Positions 29,094 through 38,475 of a stretch of DNA of 64,000 nucleotides are shown here, piece after piece (position 1 is the stretch's first letter; every line of letters starts with the position of its first letter). This DNA comes from an uncultured Roseibium sp. (GTDB lineage: Bacteria; Pseudomonadota; Alphaproteobacteria; Rhizobiales; Stappiaceae): contig NZ_OY780958.1 in the NCBI RefSeq assembly GCF_963675985.1, forward strand, positions 1,550,001 through 1,614,000, in the 5' to 3' direction. The translations under genes were made by a program, and so were the position numbers. The notes below the pieces were generated by a model. That model did no database searches and had not been told where the DNA came from. It saw nothing but the letters and a program-made list of their open reading frames with translations.

Positions 29094-29891
29094 ATGGCTG
29101 AGATACATCCAACGGCTATCGTTGAAGACGGCGCCAGGCTCGGCAATGGTGTCGAAATCGGACCCTATTGCATAGTTGGTCCCCACGTGGAGTTGGGTGA
29201 CGGCGTACGTCTGGAGGCCCATGTGGTCGTCGCAGGCCATACCAAAGTAGGTGCGGGCACGCAGATCTTTCCGTTCGCCAGCATTGGACATAAACCGCAG
29301 GATCTGAAGTACGCGGGCGAGGAAACCTATCTGGAGATCGGGTCCAACAACCAGATCCGCGAACATGTCACCATGAATCCGGGAACAGCCGGAGGCGGTG
29401 GCGTGACCAGGGTCGGCGATAATTGCCTGTTCATGATGGGTGCCCATGTGGGCCACGATTGCCTTGTCGGCGACCACGCCATCCTGGCGAATAATGCGAC
29501 ACTCGCCGGTCATGTCGAAGTGGCAGACTTCGTCATCCTCGGCGGCCTGAGTGCCGTGCGCCAGTGGAGCCGGATCGGTACCGGAGCGATCGTCGGCGGC
29601 ATGACCGGTGTCGAGTTCGACGTCATTCCTTTTGGCTCCGTCATTGGAGACAGGGCGCGTCTGGCAGGTCTGAATCTGATCGGCCTGAAGCGAAAGAATT
29701 TCCCGCGCGAACAGATCCATGCTCTCAGGGCGGCCTACAAGGCACTTTTCGAAACCGAGGAAGGTACGCTGAGGGAACGGGCCCAGGATGTGGCGCAGGC
29801 GAATCCCGACGAACCTTTGGTGAAAATCGTCACCGATTTCATTCTGGAAAAGGAAGACCGCCGGTTCTGCACACCGCGTAGCGGAGACTGA
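29094..29891 (+). CDS. lpxA: UDP-N-acetylglucosamine O-acyltransferase
   Basis: First step of lipid A synthesis. 265 residues. Seen: hexapeptide left-handed helix from IHPTAIVEDGARLGNGVEIG, the catalytic His121 in MMGAHVGHDCLVGDH, FGSVIGDRARLAGLNLIGLKRK and the C-terminal helical domain. GAGGACGG precedes the ATG. It is adjacent to fabZ and lpxI. Confidence 0.97.
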   Translation: MAEIHPTAIVEDGARLGNGVEIGPYCIVGPHVELGDGVRLEAHVVVAGHTKVGAGTQIFPFASIGHKPQDLKYAGEETYLEIGSNNQIREHVTMNPGTAGGGGVTRVGDNCLFMMGAHVGHDCLVGDHAILANNATLAGHVEVADFVILGGLSAVRQWSRIGTGAIVGGMTGVEFDVIPFGSVIGDRARLAGLNLIGLKRKNFPREQIHALRAAYKALFETEEGTLRERAQDVAQANPDEPLVKIVTDFILEKEDRRFCTPRSGD

Positions 29892-29898
29892 GCCGCTT

Positions 29899-30777
29899 AT
29901 GGCGCCGCCGTCCAATGCAGTCGTACCGCCTGACACCCGCGTCGGTCTTGTCGCGGGAAACGGGGCGTTGCCGTATCAGGTGGCCGATCTTCTCACACAA
30001 AAAGGGTTTACGCCGGTGATCGTCGCCATCAAGGGCGAAGCGGTTCCGGAAACTCTGGCGCGCTCCGTCGCGGAGTTGGGGTGGGGTGAGATCGGCCGTC
30101 TACTCAAGACTTTAAAACGGCACGGATGTTCCAGATTGCTGCTTATCGGCGGGATTTCCAGGCGTCCGGATTTTGCGTCCGTGTTTGGGGATGCCGGAAC
30201 CCTCAGGCTTTTGCCGAAGATCGTCAGGGCGCTTATGGGCGGCGATGACAGTCTGTTGTCCAAGGTGATCGGACTGTTTGAAGCGGAAGGATTTGAGGTG
30301 GTCGGCATGACGGATATCGCACCTGAACTTTTGGCCGGCAAGGGCGTTCTGGGCAAGGTGTCACCCTCAAACAGCGCTGTGGAAGATATGGAACTAGCGT
30401 TCAAGGCGACCGAACGGCTCGGCGAATTGGATATCGGCCAGGCGGCGGTTGCCGTCGGCGGTCGGGTGGTGGCACTTGAGGGGGCCGAAGGCACTGATGC
30501 AATGCTGGAACGCTGTGCGGTCCTGCGTGCGAACGGCCGTATCCGCTCCAAGGGCGCTGCCGGCGTGCTGGTCAAGGCAGCCAAACCGAGCCAGGATCTC
30601 AGGGTGGATCTGCCGACTGTTGGGCCCCGGACCATCGAACTGGCCACCGCCGCTGGTCTCGCCGGTATTGCCGTGGAAGCCGGCCGGGCCCTGATCGCCG
30701 ATCAGGACGCGACTGTCAGGAAAGCCGACGAGGCCGGTGTTTTTATCTTTGGTATCGAGCGTTCGGATAAGCGCTGA
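29899..30777 (+). CDS. lpxI: UDP-2,3-diacylglucosamine pyrophosphatase LpxI
   Basis: Hydrolyses UDP-2,3-diacylglucosamine to lipid X and UMP in lipid A synthesis; the alphaproteobacterial replacement for LpxH. 292 residues of the DUF1009 type: VGLVAGNGALPYQVADLL at the start, LLLIGGISRRPDF, GDDSLLSKVIGLFEAEGF in the middle, LVKAAKPSQDLRVDLPTVGP and AVEAGRALIADQDATVRKAD at the end. Its position between lpxA and lpxB fits. No LpxH gene is seen in the window. Confidence 0.95.
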   Translation: MAPPSNAVVPPDTRVGLVAGNGALPYQVADLLTQKGFTPVIVAIKGEAVPETLARSVAELGWGEIGRLLKTLKRHGCSRLLLIGGISRRPDFASVFGDAGTLRLLPKIVRALMGGDDSLLSKVIGLFEAEGFEVVGMTDIAPELLAGKGVLGKVSPSNSAVEDMELAFKATERLGELDIGQAAVAVGGRVVALEGAEGTDAMLERCAVLRANGRIRSKGAAGVLVKAAKPSQDLRVDLPTVGPRTIELATAAGLAGIAVEAGRALIADQDATVRKADEAGVFIFGIERSDKR

Positions 30778-30790
30778 GGAGCTGGTCGTC

Positions 30791-31996
30791 ATGTCTTCAG
30801 TGTCACTCCGCCGAAGAACCATCTGCATCGTTGTGGGCGAAGAATCCGGCGATCTGCTCGGATCTGAACTCATTCTCGCGTTGAAGGGGCGCCTTGGTGA
30901 CGAGGTGACCTATTGTGGCGTCGGTGGCGAGCGGATGAAGGCAGCCGGTTTCAGAAGTTTCTTCGACATGTCGGATATCGCGGTCATGGGAATGACAGCG
31001 GTGCTTGCCCGCCTGCCGCTGATCGTCAAAAGGGTTTATCAGACGGTTGCCCGAGTGATCGCCGCCAAACCTGACGTACTGATCATCATCGACAGTCCGG
31101 ATTTTACTCATAACGTGGCCAAGCGGGTGCGCAAGCGGGCTCCGGATATTCCGATCATAGGATATGTCTCGCCGTCCGTCTGGGCGTGGCGGTCAGGCCG
31201 TGCGCGAAAGATGAGCGTCTATGTGGATGAGTTGCTCGCGCTTCTGCCATTCGAGCCTGAGGTTCACGATCGGCTCGGCGGGCCTCGAACCCACTACGTC
31301 GGCCATCCGATCATCGAGCGGGTGGAACGCTTTCGGCCGAAGGAGGGTGAACGGACGCCGGTCTCGTCTGAGAAGAAGGTGTTGCTGGTCCTGCCCGGCA
31401 GCCGCGGCAGCGAGGTGGACCGGCTTCTGGCGGATTTCGGAACAACGGTTGCCCGCCTGGACAAGCGATTTGACGATCTGGAAGTCCTGCTTCCGGCGGT
31501 CCCCCATATGGTCGATCGGATCAGGCGCGATGTGGCCGACTGGCCGCTCAAGCCGGAGATCGTCATTGGCGAGGATGCTAAACATGCCGCCTTTCGAAGG
31601 GCGCATGCGGCCCTGGCGGCTTCCGGGACGGTATCCCTGGAACTGGCGCTCGCCGGTGTGCCGATGGCGATCTGTTACAAGCTCGACTGGTTCTACCGGC
31701 GCCTGAAGGATCTGAACAAGGTCATCCAGATCGTCAGTGCAACCTCCATGGTCTTACCGAACATTATCCTTGGCCGGAATGTCGTGCCCGAATTCCTGGA
31801 TGAGGAAGTCAATGCGGACCGGCTTGAGCAGGTCGTGGCGGATCTGCTGACCGATAGCGAGGTCAGGCGGGTACAGATCGAGGCTTTTCGCGACCTGGAT
31901 CACCTGATGCGCCTGCCGGACGACCGGTGTCAGAGCGCTGCTGCGGCCGACGTTGTCATGGAGTGTCTGGAAAGGCGCGAGCCGGTGGCCCGCTAA
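30791..31996 (+). CDS. lpxB: Lipid-A-disaccharide synthase
   Basis: Joins lipid X and UDP-diacylglucosamine into the beta-1,6 disaccharide at the inner membrane. 401 residues, GT-B glycosyltransferase of family 19. Seen: CIVVGEESGDLLGSELI, CGVGGERMKAAGF, IDSPDFTHNVAKR, YVSPSVWAWRSGR, LLVLPGSRGSEVDRL and ASGTVSLELALAGVPM. ATG 30791 has GAGGAG 12 bases upstream; an in-frame ATG inside lpxI is less likely. It ends the lpx run and a bidirectional terminator follows. Confidence 0.97.
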   Translation: MSSVSLRRRTICIVVGEESGDLLGSELILALKGRLGDEVTYCGVGGERMKAAGFRSFFDMSDIAVMGMTAVLARLPLIVKRVYQTVARVIAAKPDVLIIIDSPDFTHNVAKRVRKRAPDIPIIGYVSPSVWAWRSGRARKMSVYVDELLALLPFEPEVHDRLGGPRTHYVGHPIIERVERFRPKEGERTPVSSEKKVLLVLPGSRGSEVDRLLADFGTTVARLDKRFDDLEVLLPAVPHMVDRIRRDVADWPLKPEIVIGEDAKHAAFRRAHAALAASGTVSLELALAGVPMAICYKLDWFYRRLKDLNKVIQIVSATSMVLPNIILGRNVVPEFLDEEVNADRLEQVVADLLTDSEVRRVQIEAFRDLDHLMRLPDDRCQSAAAADVVMECLERREPVAR

Positions 31997-32027
31997 GTTG
32001 TAAAATTCCGGCAAATCAAGGAGATAT

Positions 32028-32054
32028 AAAAAAGGGCGCTCGAGGCGCCCTTTT
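32028..32054. terminator. Bidirectional terminator between lpxB and gltA
   Basis: Six A (32028-32033), GGGCGC - TCGAG - GCGCCC (32034-32050), then four T. Read on either strand the stem is followed by T, so it can end lpxB (plus) and gltA (minus), which converge here. Confidence 0.85.
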
Positions 32055-32079
32055 CCGGATCTTGTTCGGTCGGTCGCGC

Positions 32080-33369
32080 TTAGCGCTGATCGATCGGCAC
32101 ATAGTCGCGCTTTGTTGCTCCGGTGTAGAGCTGGCGCGGACGGCCGATTCGCTGGGACGGATCTTCCACCATTTCCTTCCACTGGGCGATCCAGCCGACG
32201 GTACGGGCGAGAGCGAACAGCACGGTGAACATGGTGGTCGGGAACCCGAGTGCGCGTAGCGTGATACCCGAATAGAAGTCGATGTTCGGATAGAGCTTCT
32301 TCTCGACGAAATAATCGTCGTGCAGGGCAATCTTTTCCAGTTCCATTGCCACGTCGAGCAGCGGATCGTCCTTGATGCCGAGTTCGCCGAGAACCTCGTG
32401 GGTGGTCTTCTGCATGATCCGGGCGCGCGGGTCGTAATTCTTGTAGACCCGGTGACCGAAGCCCATCAGACGGAACGGATCGTTCTTGTCCTTGGCGCGT
32501 TCGATGTACTCGGGAATACGGTCCACAGATCCGATTTCCGTCAGCATGTTGAGGGCGGCTTCGTTTGCGCCGCCGTGGGCAGGACCCCAGAGGCAGGCAA
32601 TGCCGGCAGCGATACAGGCAAACGGGTTTGCGCCGGACGACCCGGCAAGACGTACCGTCGAGGTCGACGCATTCTGCTCGTGATCGGCATGCAGAATGAA
32701 AATCCGGTCCATGGCGCGCGCCAGAACCGGATTGACCTTGTACTCCTCGCAGGGCACCGCGAAGCACATGTGCAGGAAATTCGCGGAATAATCCAGATCG
32801 TTCCGCGGATAAACGAACGGCTGGCCGACATGATACTTGTAGGCCATGGCTGCGATCGTCGGCATTTTCGCGATCATGCGCAGGGATGCGACCATGCGTT
32901 GGTGCGGATCGGAAATGTCCGTCGAGTCGTGATAGAACGCGGCCAGGGCGCCGACAGTTCCGCACATGACAGCCATGGGATGCGCATCACGGCGGTAGCC
33001 GGAGAAGAACCGGTTCATCTGTTCGTGGATCATCGTGTGATAGGTCACACGCTGAACGAAGTCCTCCTTTTGCACCTTGGTCGGCAATTCGCCGTAAAGC
33101 AGCAGGTAGCAGGATTCAAGGAAGTCGCCGTGGTTCGCGAGCTGGTCGATCGGGTAGCCACGATAAAGCAACGTGCCTTCATCACCGTCGATATAAGTGA
33201 TCTTGGATTCGCACGAGGCTGTTGACGTAAAACCCGGATCGTATGTGAACATGCCCGTTTCTTTGTAGAGCGAGGAAATGTTCACCACAGACGGGCCAAT
33301 TGATCCGTCAAGAACGTCAAAGGCGTAATCGTTGTCGCCCACGTTGAGCTTGGCGTTGTTATCAGCCAT
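32080..33369 (-). CDS. gltA: Citrate synthase
   Basis: Condenses acetyl-CoA and oxaloacetate, entering the TCA cycle. 429 residues, type II hexameric form. Seen: LLYRGYPIDQLA, the catalytic His in FILHADHEQNASTSTVR, GPAHGGANEAAL, the second catalytic His in MGFGHRVYKNYDPRA, and the catalytic Asp region NIDFYSGITLRALGFPTTMF. It converges with lpxB. The 229 bases upstream, to gltX, hold no gene and presumably contain its promoter, though no clear -10/-35 was chosen. Confidence 0.98.
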   Translation of the reverse strand: MADNNAKLNVGDNDYAFDVLDGSIGPSVVNISSLYKETGMFTYDPGFTSTASCESKITYIDGDEGTLLYRGYPIDQLANHGDFLESCYLLLYGELPTKVQKEDFVQRVTYHTMIHEQMNRFFSGYRRDAHPMAVMCGTVGALAAFYHDSTDISDPHQRMVASLRMIAKMPTIAAMAYKYHVGQPFVYPRNDLDYSANFLHMCFAVPCEEYKVNPVLARAMDRIFILHADHEQNASTSTVRLAGSSGANPFACIAAGIACLWGPAHGGANEAALNMLTEIGSVDRIPEYIERAKDKNDPFRLMGFGHRVYKNYDPRARIMQKTTHEVLGELGIKDDPLLDVAMELEKIALHDDYFVEKKLYPNIDFYSGITLRALGFPTTMFTVLFALARTVGWIAQWKEMVEDPSQRIGRPRQLYTGATKRDYVPIDQR

Positions 33370-33598
33370 TCAGGAAACCCCCTTTGTTGAGAAGCCTAAG
33401 CACCGTCTGCTTCGCGGTTTCCTGCCTGTTTTCAAGGCATTGGAAGGATCGCCGGACGGTACCGGAGGAATGGTCGCGTTCTGCGTATCCCATTTGACGC
33501 ACTGCCGCAAGCGGCGCTGCGATTGCGCTTTGGTCAAAAAGTCCGAAAATTTAACCTGACGATTAGCCGGACTGTCTTTAACCCATTGAAATTACGAT

Positions 33599-35023
33599 TT
33601 AATGAGCCTGATCCTTGATCCTGCTCAGGGATTCTTCCCGTCCCAGCGCAATAAGCACATCGTAGATACCCGGAGATGTTCCACGGCCTGTGAGTGCAGC
33701 GCGCAATGGCTGTGCCACCTTGCCGAGCTTGAGTTCCTGTGCCTCTGCAAACGCCTTGACGGCGACTTCCAGGGGTTCTGCTTCCCATTCCGGTACGGCG
33801 GCGAGGGTTTCATGCAGGCCGGCCAGCAGCTCGCGGGCTTCCTCAGTGAGAATATTCGCTGCCTTTTCATCGCAATCCAGCGGGCGCTGACGCCACAGGT
33901 AGGACGCGCTTTCCGTCAGTTCGACAAGTGTCTTTGCCCGTTCCTTGAGGCCCGGTAGAGCGGCGAGGGCGGTTGCTTCTTGTCCCGGAACCATGAGCCA
34001 CGTCAGAACGTCCTGTCCGCCGTCGATGTGCTCCAGACAGGCTTTCCAGTGTTGCAGCAAATCGGCATCCGGCGTGGCGCGCATGTAATGGCCGTTGAGG
34101 TTTTCCAGTTTCTTGAAATCGAAGCGCGCCGGCGACTTGCCGACCGCCTCCATGCCGAACCATGTGATCATGTCTTCGGTGGACATGATTTCCTCGTCGC
34201 CGTGGCTCCATCCGAGGCGGGCGAGGTAATTGCGCATGGCTTCGGGCAGATAGCCCATGGCGCGATAGGCTTCGGCGCCAAGAGCGCCGTGGCGCTTGGA
34301 AAGCTTTGCGCCGTCAGGTCCGTGAATCAGCGGGATATGCGCCATGACAGGTACATCCCAGCCCATCGCCTGGAAGATCAGCGTCTGGCGGGCTGCATTC
34401 GTCAGGTGATCGTCGCCGCGGATGATATGGGTGATGCCCATGTCATGGTCGTCGACGACTACGGCCAGCATATAGGTGGGCGTTCCATCGGAGCGCATCA
34501 GGACGAGATCGTCCAGATCCTTGTTGGGGAACGTGACCCGGCCCTGGACCAGATCGTCGACGACGGTTTCGCCCTCCAACGGCGCCTTCAGCCGGATGGC
34601 CGGGGCAACGCCGTCAGGCGCTTCGGACGGGTCGCGATCACGCCATGTGCCGTCATAGCGGGGTGGCCGGCCTTCGGCCCGGGCCTTTTCGCGCATCTCC
34701 GCCAGGTCTTCCTGCGTCGCATAGCAACGGTAGGCCTTGCCGTCGGCCAGCATCCGATCGACCACTTCCTTGTGGCGATCGACCCGAGAGGCCTGCGAGA
34801 TCGGTTCGCCGTCCCAATTGAGCCCGAGCCAGCTCAGGCCGTCCAGGATCGCATCGACCGCCTCCTGGGTGGAACGTGCCCGGTCTGTGTCTTCGATGCG
34901 CAGCAGCATCTTGCCGCCGTGATGCTTGGCGAACAGCCAATTAAACAGTGCGGTGCGGGCGCCGCCGATATGCAGGAAACCGGTCGGGGAGGGGGCGAAA
35001 CGGGTGACGACGTCTTGGGCCAT
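33599..35023 (-). CDS. gltX: Glutamyl-tRNA synthetase
   Basis: Charges tRNA-Glu (class Ia synthetase). 474 residues. Seen: FAPSPTGFLHIGGARTALFN, where HIGG stands for the HIGH motif; AIRLKAPLEGETVVDDLVQG; IIRGDDHLTNAARQ; and KLSKRHGALG as the KMSKS loop. Alphaproteobacteria often carry two GltX paralogues, one of which may prefer tRNA-Gln; that cannot be decided here. The gene is divergent from comEC and lies upstream of gltA on the same strand. Confidence 0.96.
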   Translation of the reverse strand: MAQDVVTRFAPSPTGFLHIGGARTALFNWLFAKHHGGKMLLRIEDTDRARSTQEAVDAILDGLSWLGLNWDGEPISQASRVDRHKEVVDRMLADGKAYRCYATQEDLAEMREKARAEGRPPRYDGTWRDRDPSEAPDGVAPAIRLKAPLEGETVVDDLVQGRVTFPNKDLDDLVLMRSDGTPTYMLAVVVDDHDMGITHIIRGDDHLTNAARQTLIFQAMGWDVPVMAHIPLIHGPDGAKLSKRHGALGAEAYRAMGYLPEAMRNYLARLGWSHGDEEIMSTEDMITWFGMEAVGKSPARFDFKKLENLNGHYMRATPDADLLQHWKACLEHIDGGQDVLTWLMVPGQEATALAALPGLKERAKTLVELTESASYLWRQRPLDCDEKAANILTEEARELLAGLHETLAAVPEWEAEPLEVAVKAFAEAQELKLGKVAQPLRAALTGRGTSPGIYDVLIALGREESLSRIKDQAH

Positions 35024-35175
35024 GGTGTTCTTTGAAGGTCTCTGCCAATATGGAGATAAGGGGTGGCGTAAAGCCGGATTGCGCGGGTCTTAGCATAGCC
35101 GGGCGGCAGGCAAAACTGTTCCGTTCGATCCGTTGCCCAAAGACTGCTTGAATGTAATGCGTAAAGGGGCGGGTC

Positions 35176-37482
35176 TTGAGTGGGGGAGCGGACAACTATC
35201 CGCTAGTTGATGATGCGGTCTCACCGGGGCCGGAGCAATCGTCGGCACGCTCCAAAAGATTTGCATTTATAAAACCCGGTTGGATTTCAGGCCGGTTCCG
35301 GTTCCGAAAAAGCGCGGCCGGCCCGGGCGACTCGGATTACTCGACACGAACGGATGTTCGGTCCGACCGGGACCATCGGACGGCTGACCAAAGACTGTTG
35401 TGGGCTGGTTTTGCGTTCGCCGCAGGCATTGCCATTTACGTACTGCTACCCGAAGAGCCAGCGTTCTTTGTCGTATCGTTCCTGTTTGCGGCGTGCGCTC
35501 TGTTTGTTCTGAGGGCGTATCGCCAATCCCGTCTGTCTTCGTTTGGCGCCATGATGTTCGCCATGATCGCCGGGCTGTTCTTTGCGGATTTGCGCACCAC
35601 GATCGTAGATGCACCGCGGCTCCAGAAAGCGAGGACATTCTCCGTGACCGGCCGAGTCATAGATCGAGAGGTTACGCAACGGGGGCCACGCTTGACGATC
35701 GCAGTCCGGGACGTCGCGGATTTGCCCGGCGGCTTCTCGCAAACATCGTTTCCGCACCGTATCCGGGTCAGCGTGCCTGAAAAGACCGTCTTCGGGATTG
35801 GAGATGCCGTGACGGTTCGGGCAAGGCTCTTTCCTCCGTCAGGGCCTGTACGGCCGGGCGGCTACGATTTTTCCTTTCGTGCATATTTTGAGCGGATCGG
35901 CGCGACCGGTTTTTCGTATGGTATGCCGGAGCCGGCGGATCTGGGCAAGGCATCCCTGTTTCTCAACGCCAAGCGGCAACTTGCGGATTTGAGGCAGGGG
36001 ATTTCCCGCAGAATCGGCAACCTCCTGGGGGCGGGGGATCGTTCGGCGTTGGCTGCCGCCCTTCTGGTTGGCGACCGGAGCGGTCTGTCACCGGAAAGCG
36101 AAGAAGCCCTGCGTCAGGCGGGACTGGCGCACATCCTGGCGATTTCCGGGCTGCATATGGCCCTGTTCGCCGGTGGGACTTATGGTGTGTTCCTGATGCT
36201 CCTGTCTCTCAGTCAGACGGCGGCGCTCCATTATCCGACCCATCGCCTGGCCGCCGGCGCCGCCCTCGTAGCGGCAATATGTTATTTGGCGCTGTCCGGC
36301 GGGTCGGTTGCGACCCAACGCTCGTTCATCATGGTGTTTCTGGTGTTCCTGGGCATTCTTACAGGTCGGCGCGGTCTGACCCTGCGCAGTGTCGCGCTGG
36401 CGGGCTTTATCTTGTTGCTGTTGGCGCCGGAACGGCTTTTCTATCCCGGATTCCAGATGTCTTTTGCCGCCGTGATCTGTCTTGTGGCGGTTTACGACGC
36501 CTGGCGTCACAGGCGGCCGGAGCGTTTACCGGAGGAGCGCAAAGCGGGACCGGCTTCAAAAGGCCTCCAGTTCATTTTCCGTTGGATTTTCGGCTTGTTT
36601 CTGACTGCTCTGATTGCGGGGACAGCGACCGGATTGATCGGGACCTATCACTTCGGACGTATCGCGCCATTCGGCATTGTCGGCAACATGCTCGGCATGC
36701 CCGTGTTTTCGCTCATCGTGATGCCAATGGGGGTTCTTGCCTTGATCCTCATGCCTCTCGGTCTGGCAAGCCTGCCCTTGAAGGCCATGGCCTTCGGGCT
36801 CGAACTGCTGTTGAGGATCGCGGAATGGACGGCCGGGCTCGGAGCGCATGACGGGGCCGTGCCGGTGCCGGATGCCATGACCACGCTGCTGGCGGTTGCG
36901 GCGCTCTTCGGCCTAGTGCTTTTACCGGGGAAACGGAAACTCTTCAGCGCTGTGCCGTTTTCAGCTGCGGTCGTATTTGCCGTGATGTCGCGTCCGCCGG
37001 ATATTCAGATTGCCGACAAGGGGCAAATCGTCGCTGCGCGCGATGACGGCGGAACCTTGCGCCTTGGAGCGACCAGAGCCGGCTTCGTGACGGACAATTG
37101 GCTTCAGGTGGAAGGCCTGCCGGAGACCGCATTCAAGGGCCATCTTATGACCGGGTCGCAATTCGCCTGCGATGGAAAGGGCTGCGTCTTTCGGGCCTAC
37201 CCCGGAACGTCGACGGCAGAAACCGAGCCTCTTTTGCTGGCACTGCCGAAAAAACCAAGCGCGCTGGCTCTGGATTGCCGTTTTGCGCATGTGATCGTCA
37301 CCGACCTCACCGTGCCCGATGACTGCGGTGCCGGACTGGTGATCGACAGTCGGAAAAGACAGATGCTGGGGGCCATTTCCATCTGGTTGATGCCGCCGGA
37401 AACGGTGTCGAAGTCGCATCATGCCGAAATCGCTTACTGGGAGGCGGCGAAAACCAGCCCGCCGCGCCCCTGGCATCGATAA
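35176..37482 (+). CDS. comEC: ComEC/Rec2 family competence protein
   Basis: Predicted inner-membrane channel for single-stranded DNA uptake. 768 residues: an N-terminal membrane region with an OB-fold DUF4131 segment (about 140-270, VTVRARLFPPSGPVRPGGYDF), the Competence domain with LAHILAISGLHMALFAGG and about ten helices, and a short C-terminal soluble part. The usual metallo-beta-lactamase motif HxHxDH is not visible, as in many alphaproteobacterial ComEC proteins. The start is TTG 35176 behind AAGGGGCGGG. It is divergent from gltX and converges with lexA, three bases apart. Confidence 0.9.
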   Translation: MSGGADNYPLVDDAVSPGPEQSSARSKRFAFIKPGWISGRFRFRKSAAGPGDSDYSTRTDVRSDRDHRTADQRLLWAGFAFAAGIAIYVLLPEEPAFFVVSFLFAACALFVLRAYRQSRLSSFGAMMFAMIAGLFFADLRTTIVDAPRLQKARTFSVTGRVIDREVTQRGPRLTIAVRDVADLPGGFSQTSFPHRIRVSVPEKTVFGIGDAVTVRARLFPPSGPVRPGGYDFSFRAYFERIGATGFSYGMPEPADLGKASLFLNAKRQLADLRQGISRRIGNLLGAGDRSALAAALLVGDRSGLSPESEEALRQAGLAHILAISGLHMALFAGGTYGVFLMLLSLSQTAALHYPTHRLAAGAALVAAICYLALSGGSVATQRSFIMVFLVFLGILTGRRGLTLRSVALAGFILLLLAPERLFYPGFQMSFAAVICLVAVYDAWRHRRPERLPEERKAGPASKGLQFIFRWIFGLFLTALIAGTATGLIGTYHFGRIAPFGIVGNMLGMPVFSLIVMPMGVLALILMPLGLASLPLKAMAFGLELLLRIAEWTAGLGAHDGAVPVPDAMTTLLAVAALFGLVLLPGKRKLFSAVPFSAAVVFAVMSRPPDIQIADKGQIVAARDDGGTLRLGATRAGFVTDNWLQVEGLPETAFKGHLMTGSQFACDGKGCVFRAYPGTSTAETEPLLLALPKKPSALALDCRFAHVIVTDLTVPDDCGAGLVIDSRKRQMLGAISIWLMPPETVSKSHHAEIAYWEAAKTSPPRPWHR

Positions 37483-37485
37483 AGG

Positions 37486-38211
37486 CTAATACTGGCGAAA
37501 CAGAGCCACCAGGCGTCCCTGGACACGGACACGCCCTGGACCGAATATCCGGGTCTCATAGGCGGGGTTCGCAGCTTCGAGCGCGATCGACTCGCCTTTT
37601 TTACGCAGCCGTTTCAGCGTTGCTTCCTCATCGTCCACCAGGGCAACCACGATATCGCCGCTATCGGCCATGTCGCTCCTGCGGATCAGAACCGTGTCAC
37701 CGTCGAGAATACCGGCCTCGATCATTGAATCGCCGCGGACTTCCAGAGCGTAATGTTCGCCCTTGCCGAGCAGATCGGCGGGAACGTTGATGGAGTGACT
37801 GTGTGTCTGGATTGCCTCAATCGGCACGCCGGCGGCGATCCGGCCCATGACAGGCACTTCAATGCCGGCGTGCTGTTCATGGACAGCCGGCGCTGGAGTG
37901 GGGTCTGACGGAACGGTGGGTTTGCCAAGAGACCCTTCAATGACCTCGGGCGAGAAGCTGCCGCGGGGGCGCGGAACACCGAGGCCGGGGGCGATGGAAT
38001 CGGGAAGGCGGATCACTTCCATGGCGCGCGCCCGATTGGGCAGGCGCCGGATGAAACCCCGCTCCTCGAGAGCGGTAATCAGCCGGTGAATGCCGGATTT
38101 CGACCTTAGATCGAGCGCGTCCTTCATTTCGTCGAAGGAAGGCGGTACGCCGGTTTCCTTCAGTCTTTCATGGATGAACATCAGAAGTTCATATTGCTTG
38201 CGCGTCAACAT
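37486..38211 (-). CDS. lexA: SOS repressor LexA
   Basis: Represses SOS genes and cleaves itself when RecA is activated. 241 residues. Seen: winged-helix DNA-binding domain (MLTRKQYELLMFIHERL, PSFDEMKDALDLRSKSGIHRLI), the autocleavage bond Ala127-Gly128 (RIAAGVPIE), catalytic Ser162 in RGDSMIEAG and Lys200 in EEATLKRL. The longer linker than in E. coli (202 residues) is usual in alphaproteobacteria. A LexA box overlaps its own promoter, and two more boxes lie at 12079-12170. It converges with comEC. Confidence 0.98.
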   Translation of the reverse strand: MLTRKQYELLMFIHERLKETGVPPSFDEMKDALDLRSKSGIHRLITALEERGFIRRLPNRARAMEVIRLPDSIAPGLGVPRPRGSFSPEVIEGSLGKPTVPSDPTPAPAVHEQHAGIEVPVMGRIAAGVPIEAIQTHSHSINVPADLLGKGEHYALEVRGDSMIEAGILDGDTVLIRRSDMADSGDIVVALVDDEEATLKRLRKKGESIALEAANPAYETRIFGPGRVRVQGRLVALFRQY

Positions 38212-38257
38212 CAGTCGGTCTCCCGTGCGAACCTGCGCCGGTACAAATCATGAACGT

Positions 38258-38286
38258 ACCATACCTGTTCTCATTGTGTTCCGCAA
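38258..38286 (-). promoter_or_regulatory. lexA promoter with LexA box
   Basis: On the minus strand TTGCGG (38286-38281) and TATGGT (38263-38258) are 17 bases apart. The box GAAC-N7-GAAC (plus GTTC-N7-GTTC, 38267-38281) fills the spacer. This predicts negative autoregulation of lexA. Confidence 0.88.
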
Positions 38287-38475
38287 GCGTTAAGGAGCGG
38301 TTAGCGTTGTCACCTCATCCACATGCCAACCATACCAGACACTGGAATGACGGTCTTTTAATGGACCAAAACCCTGTAATGCTTTAACAATTAGACTTAC
38401 GGTTCCGGCGATTACCCGATCCGGGAAATCGCGTCGCATCCTGTTCCAACGCCCATGCAACCCAGGAGTTTTGCC

